Source of the DNA: Apis mellifera
Taxonomy: Eukaryota > Arthropoda > Insecta > Hymenoptera > Apidae
Length of the DNA: 64,000 bases
Reading direction: 5' to 3'
Assembly: GCF_003254395.2 (NCBI RefSeq)
Contig: NC_037647.1
Location: 407,001 to 471,000, forward strand
Program-made: the position numbers and the translations under genes
Notes under the pieces: generated by a model
Database searches by the model: none
The model's input: the letters and a program-made list of their open reading frames with translations, nothing else
What the model was told of the DNA's origin: nothing
Part shown: in pieces, positions 62,641 to 64,000 of the stretch
Position numbering within the stretch: the stretch's first letter is position 1
Layout of the letters: each line of letters opens with the position of its first letter

Positions 62641-62980
62641 TATTAAATAAAAAATGATTTTTCATAATAAATTAAAGATAAAGAATATAATCTTTTTAAG
62701 CTTCGTTTCTGAGAAAATCAATATAAAAGTTAAAAAAAAATCAAGATTGTGATAAATATAACGAATAGTTTAAACTAATAATAAGAAAATGGAATGATAG
62801 GATATGGTTATTTTCAATATATGTATGAATATATTCATTAAATTCGATATCCTATCATTATATTATGTATTACATATATATTTTGTATAATATATATTGT
62901 ATCAGATTCAAAGGAAAATTGATGTAATCGAGAGAATTTATAATAAAAATTGTAATTAATTCACAACAAAAATAATGGAA

Positions 62981-63265
62981 TTATATCAAGCTTATTATTA
63001 AAAAAAAATTTAATATTATTACATAATTTTATTCATTAACGAATAAGCAAATGAAAAATACGAAATTTTCTTCTTTCACTAAAAGAAAGAAGAATATGTT
63101 TATATATAATGTGTTTTATATCAAGCTTATTCAAAAGCTTACTCAAAAAAATTAATATTATTACATGATTTTATTATATAATTCATTAACGCAAGCAAAT
63201 GAAAAATACGAAATTTTCTTCTTTCACTAAAAGAAAGAAGAATATGTTTATACATAACGTGTTTT
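62981..63265 (+). repeat. Tandem duplication of about 135-150 bp with hairpin
   Basis: Copy 1 is 62981-63115, copy 2 is 63116-63265. Both begin TTATATCAAGCTTATT. Their 3' halves, from GCAAATGAAAAATACG through ATATGTTTATA, are virtually identical. Each copy contains TTCTTCTTTC, a 7-base loop ACTAAAA, and GAAAGAAGAA, a perfect 10-bp stem (63068-63094 and 63216-63242). The middle parts differ by small indels. Confidence 0.85.
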
Positions 63266-64000
63266 ACAATTTCACGATTCTAATACTAGGTCATATGAAA
63301 AAGCTTATCTCCGACACGGCGAGATGATTTTGACAAAGGATCACGTAAAGCAAAATATGTACCGCTACTTTGAGTGAATTTTTTGTACGGATCATGACTG
63401 AGCAAAGAATCGTGTTCGATAAAATAACAAAAGAACAAGTGATCCTTGCACGAACGTAAAAAAATATCATTGTACACGATATTTTTCTTCGATAGTTTAT
63501 AAATTTAAATAAATAAATACAGAAGCCTGTTATTCAATTTAATTCGCTTCTATTATATATTTGAGACGAAAACTTTTCACGTACGACCTTCTACGTGATG
63601 TTTGCTCATGCTCTTTATACCTTTACACGTATTATACCTTTTAGCGATTTCCACGAAAGGATTATTAAATCCTACCAGGAGGTAGTATATCAAGCATTTG
63701 TGTTAACGTCTTGTGTATACACAAAGGGGCTCAAGACGACATAGTTCCATTCATTATTGATATACGATATTGATTGATATACATGGTGACTGGGTAATAC
63801 ATACGAGATATACGATTAAATACGATTATAATGGAGTATTTCCTGCTTTCTGTAATAATAATAACTCGAAATAACAAGTATTACATACACGTGATATATT
63901 TCATCTCATCGTAAAGAGGATTTAAAGTGTTTAGGAAAGAATAATAATCGTTAAGAATGGAAGAATGGAAGAATGGAATTAATGGTTTAGATTAATGATC

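Noticed and set aside
1..64000. tRNA, rRNA, CRISPR arrays, bacterial-type operons or an autonomous transposase
   Set aside because: Searched by eye on both strands; no clover-leaf box A/B pair, array structure or transposase/reverse-transcriptase motif was found.

Overview
The window is eukaryotic nuclear DNA, very AT-rich (by eye roughly 80 % AT, more in the gene-free parts). It has short introns with GT-AG borders, many AT and poly-A/T simple repeats, and CpG-rich islets in an AT background. The encoded proteins are metazoan, and the base composition, compact introns and CpG-rich patches fit a hymenopteran insect, most likely a bee such as Apis. The species is inferred, not shown.

Layout. 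1-1274 (+): the last four exons of a PCNA-like sliding clamp, cut by the window edge. 2605-4282 (-): a complete five-exon BTB/C2H2 zinc-finger transcription factor. About 5080-5705: a CpG-rich island, probably a promoter or 5' noncoding exon. 7158-12364 (+): a complete DHHC palmitoyltransferase of the ZDHHC9/14/18 (Drosophila approximated) class, with a 5' UTR exon and two alternative 3' ends. 14169-16215 (-): a complete seven-exon ODR4 homologue, tail-to-tail with the palmitoyltransferase. About 16.5-29.6 kb: a gene desert. 29697-35163 (-): the five 3' coding exons of the mitochondrial calcium uniporter MCU, 5' exon(s) not located. About 35.2-64 kb: mostly noncoding AT-rich DNA with GC-richer islets. 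These islets carry a kB-type site, a CRE, E-boxes, a CTCF-like motif and palindromes. Three well-bordered candidate exons (41485, 46489, 49963) chain in one open frame on the + strand and do not resemble any family I recognise.

The genes are housekeeping or regulatory loci (replication clamp, transcription factor, protein S-acylation, ER/receptor-trafficking factor, mitochondrial Ca2+ channel) and do not form one pathway. The least-explained material is the unrecognised spliced + strand frame at 41.5-50.2 kb, the long alternative tail of the palmitoyltransferase, and a diverged interspersed repeat present three times in the same orientation.
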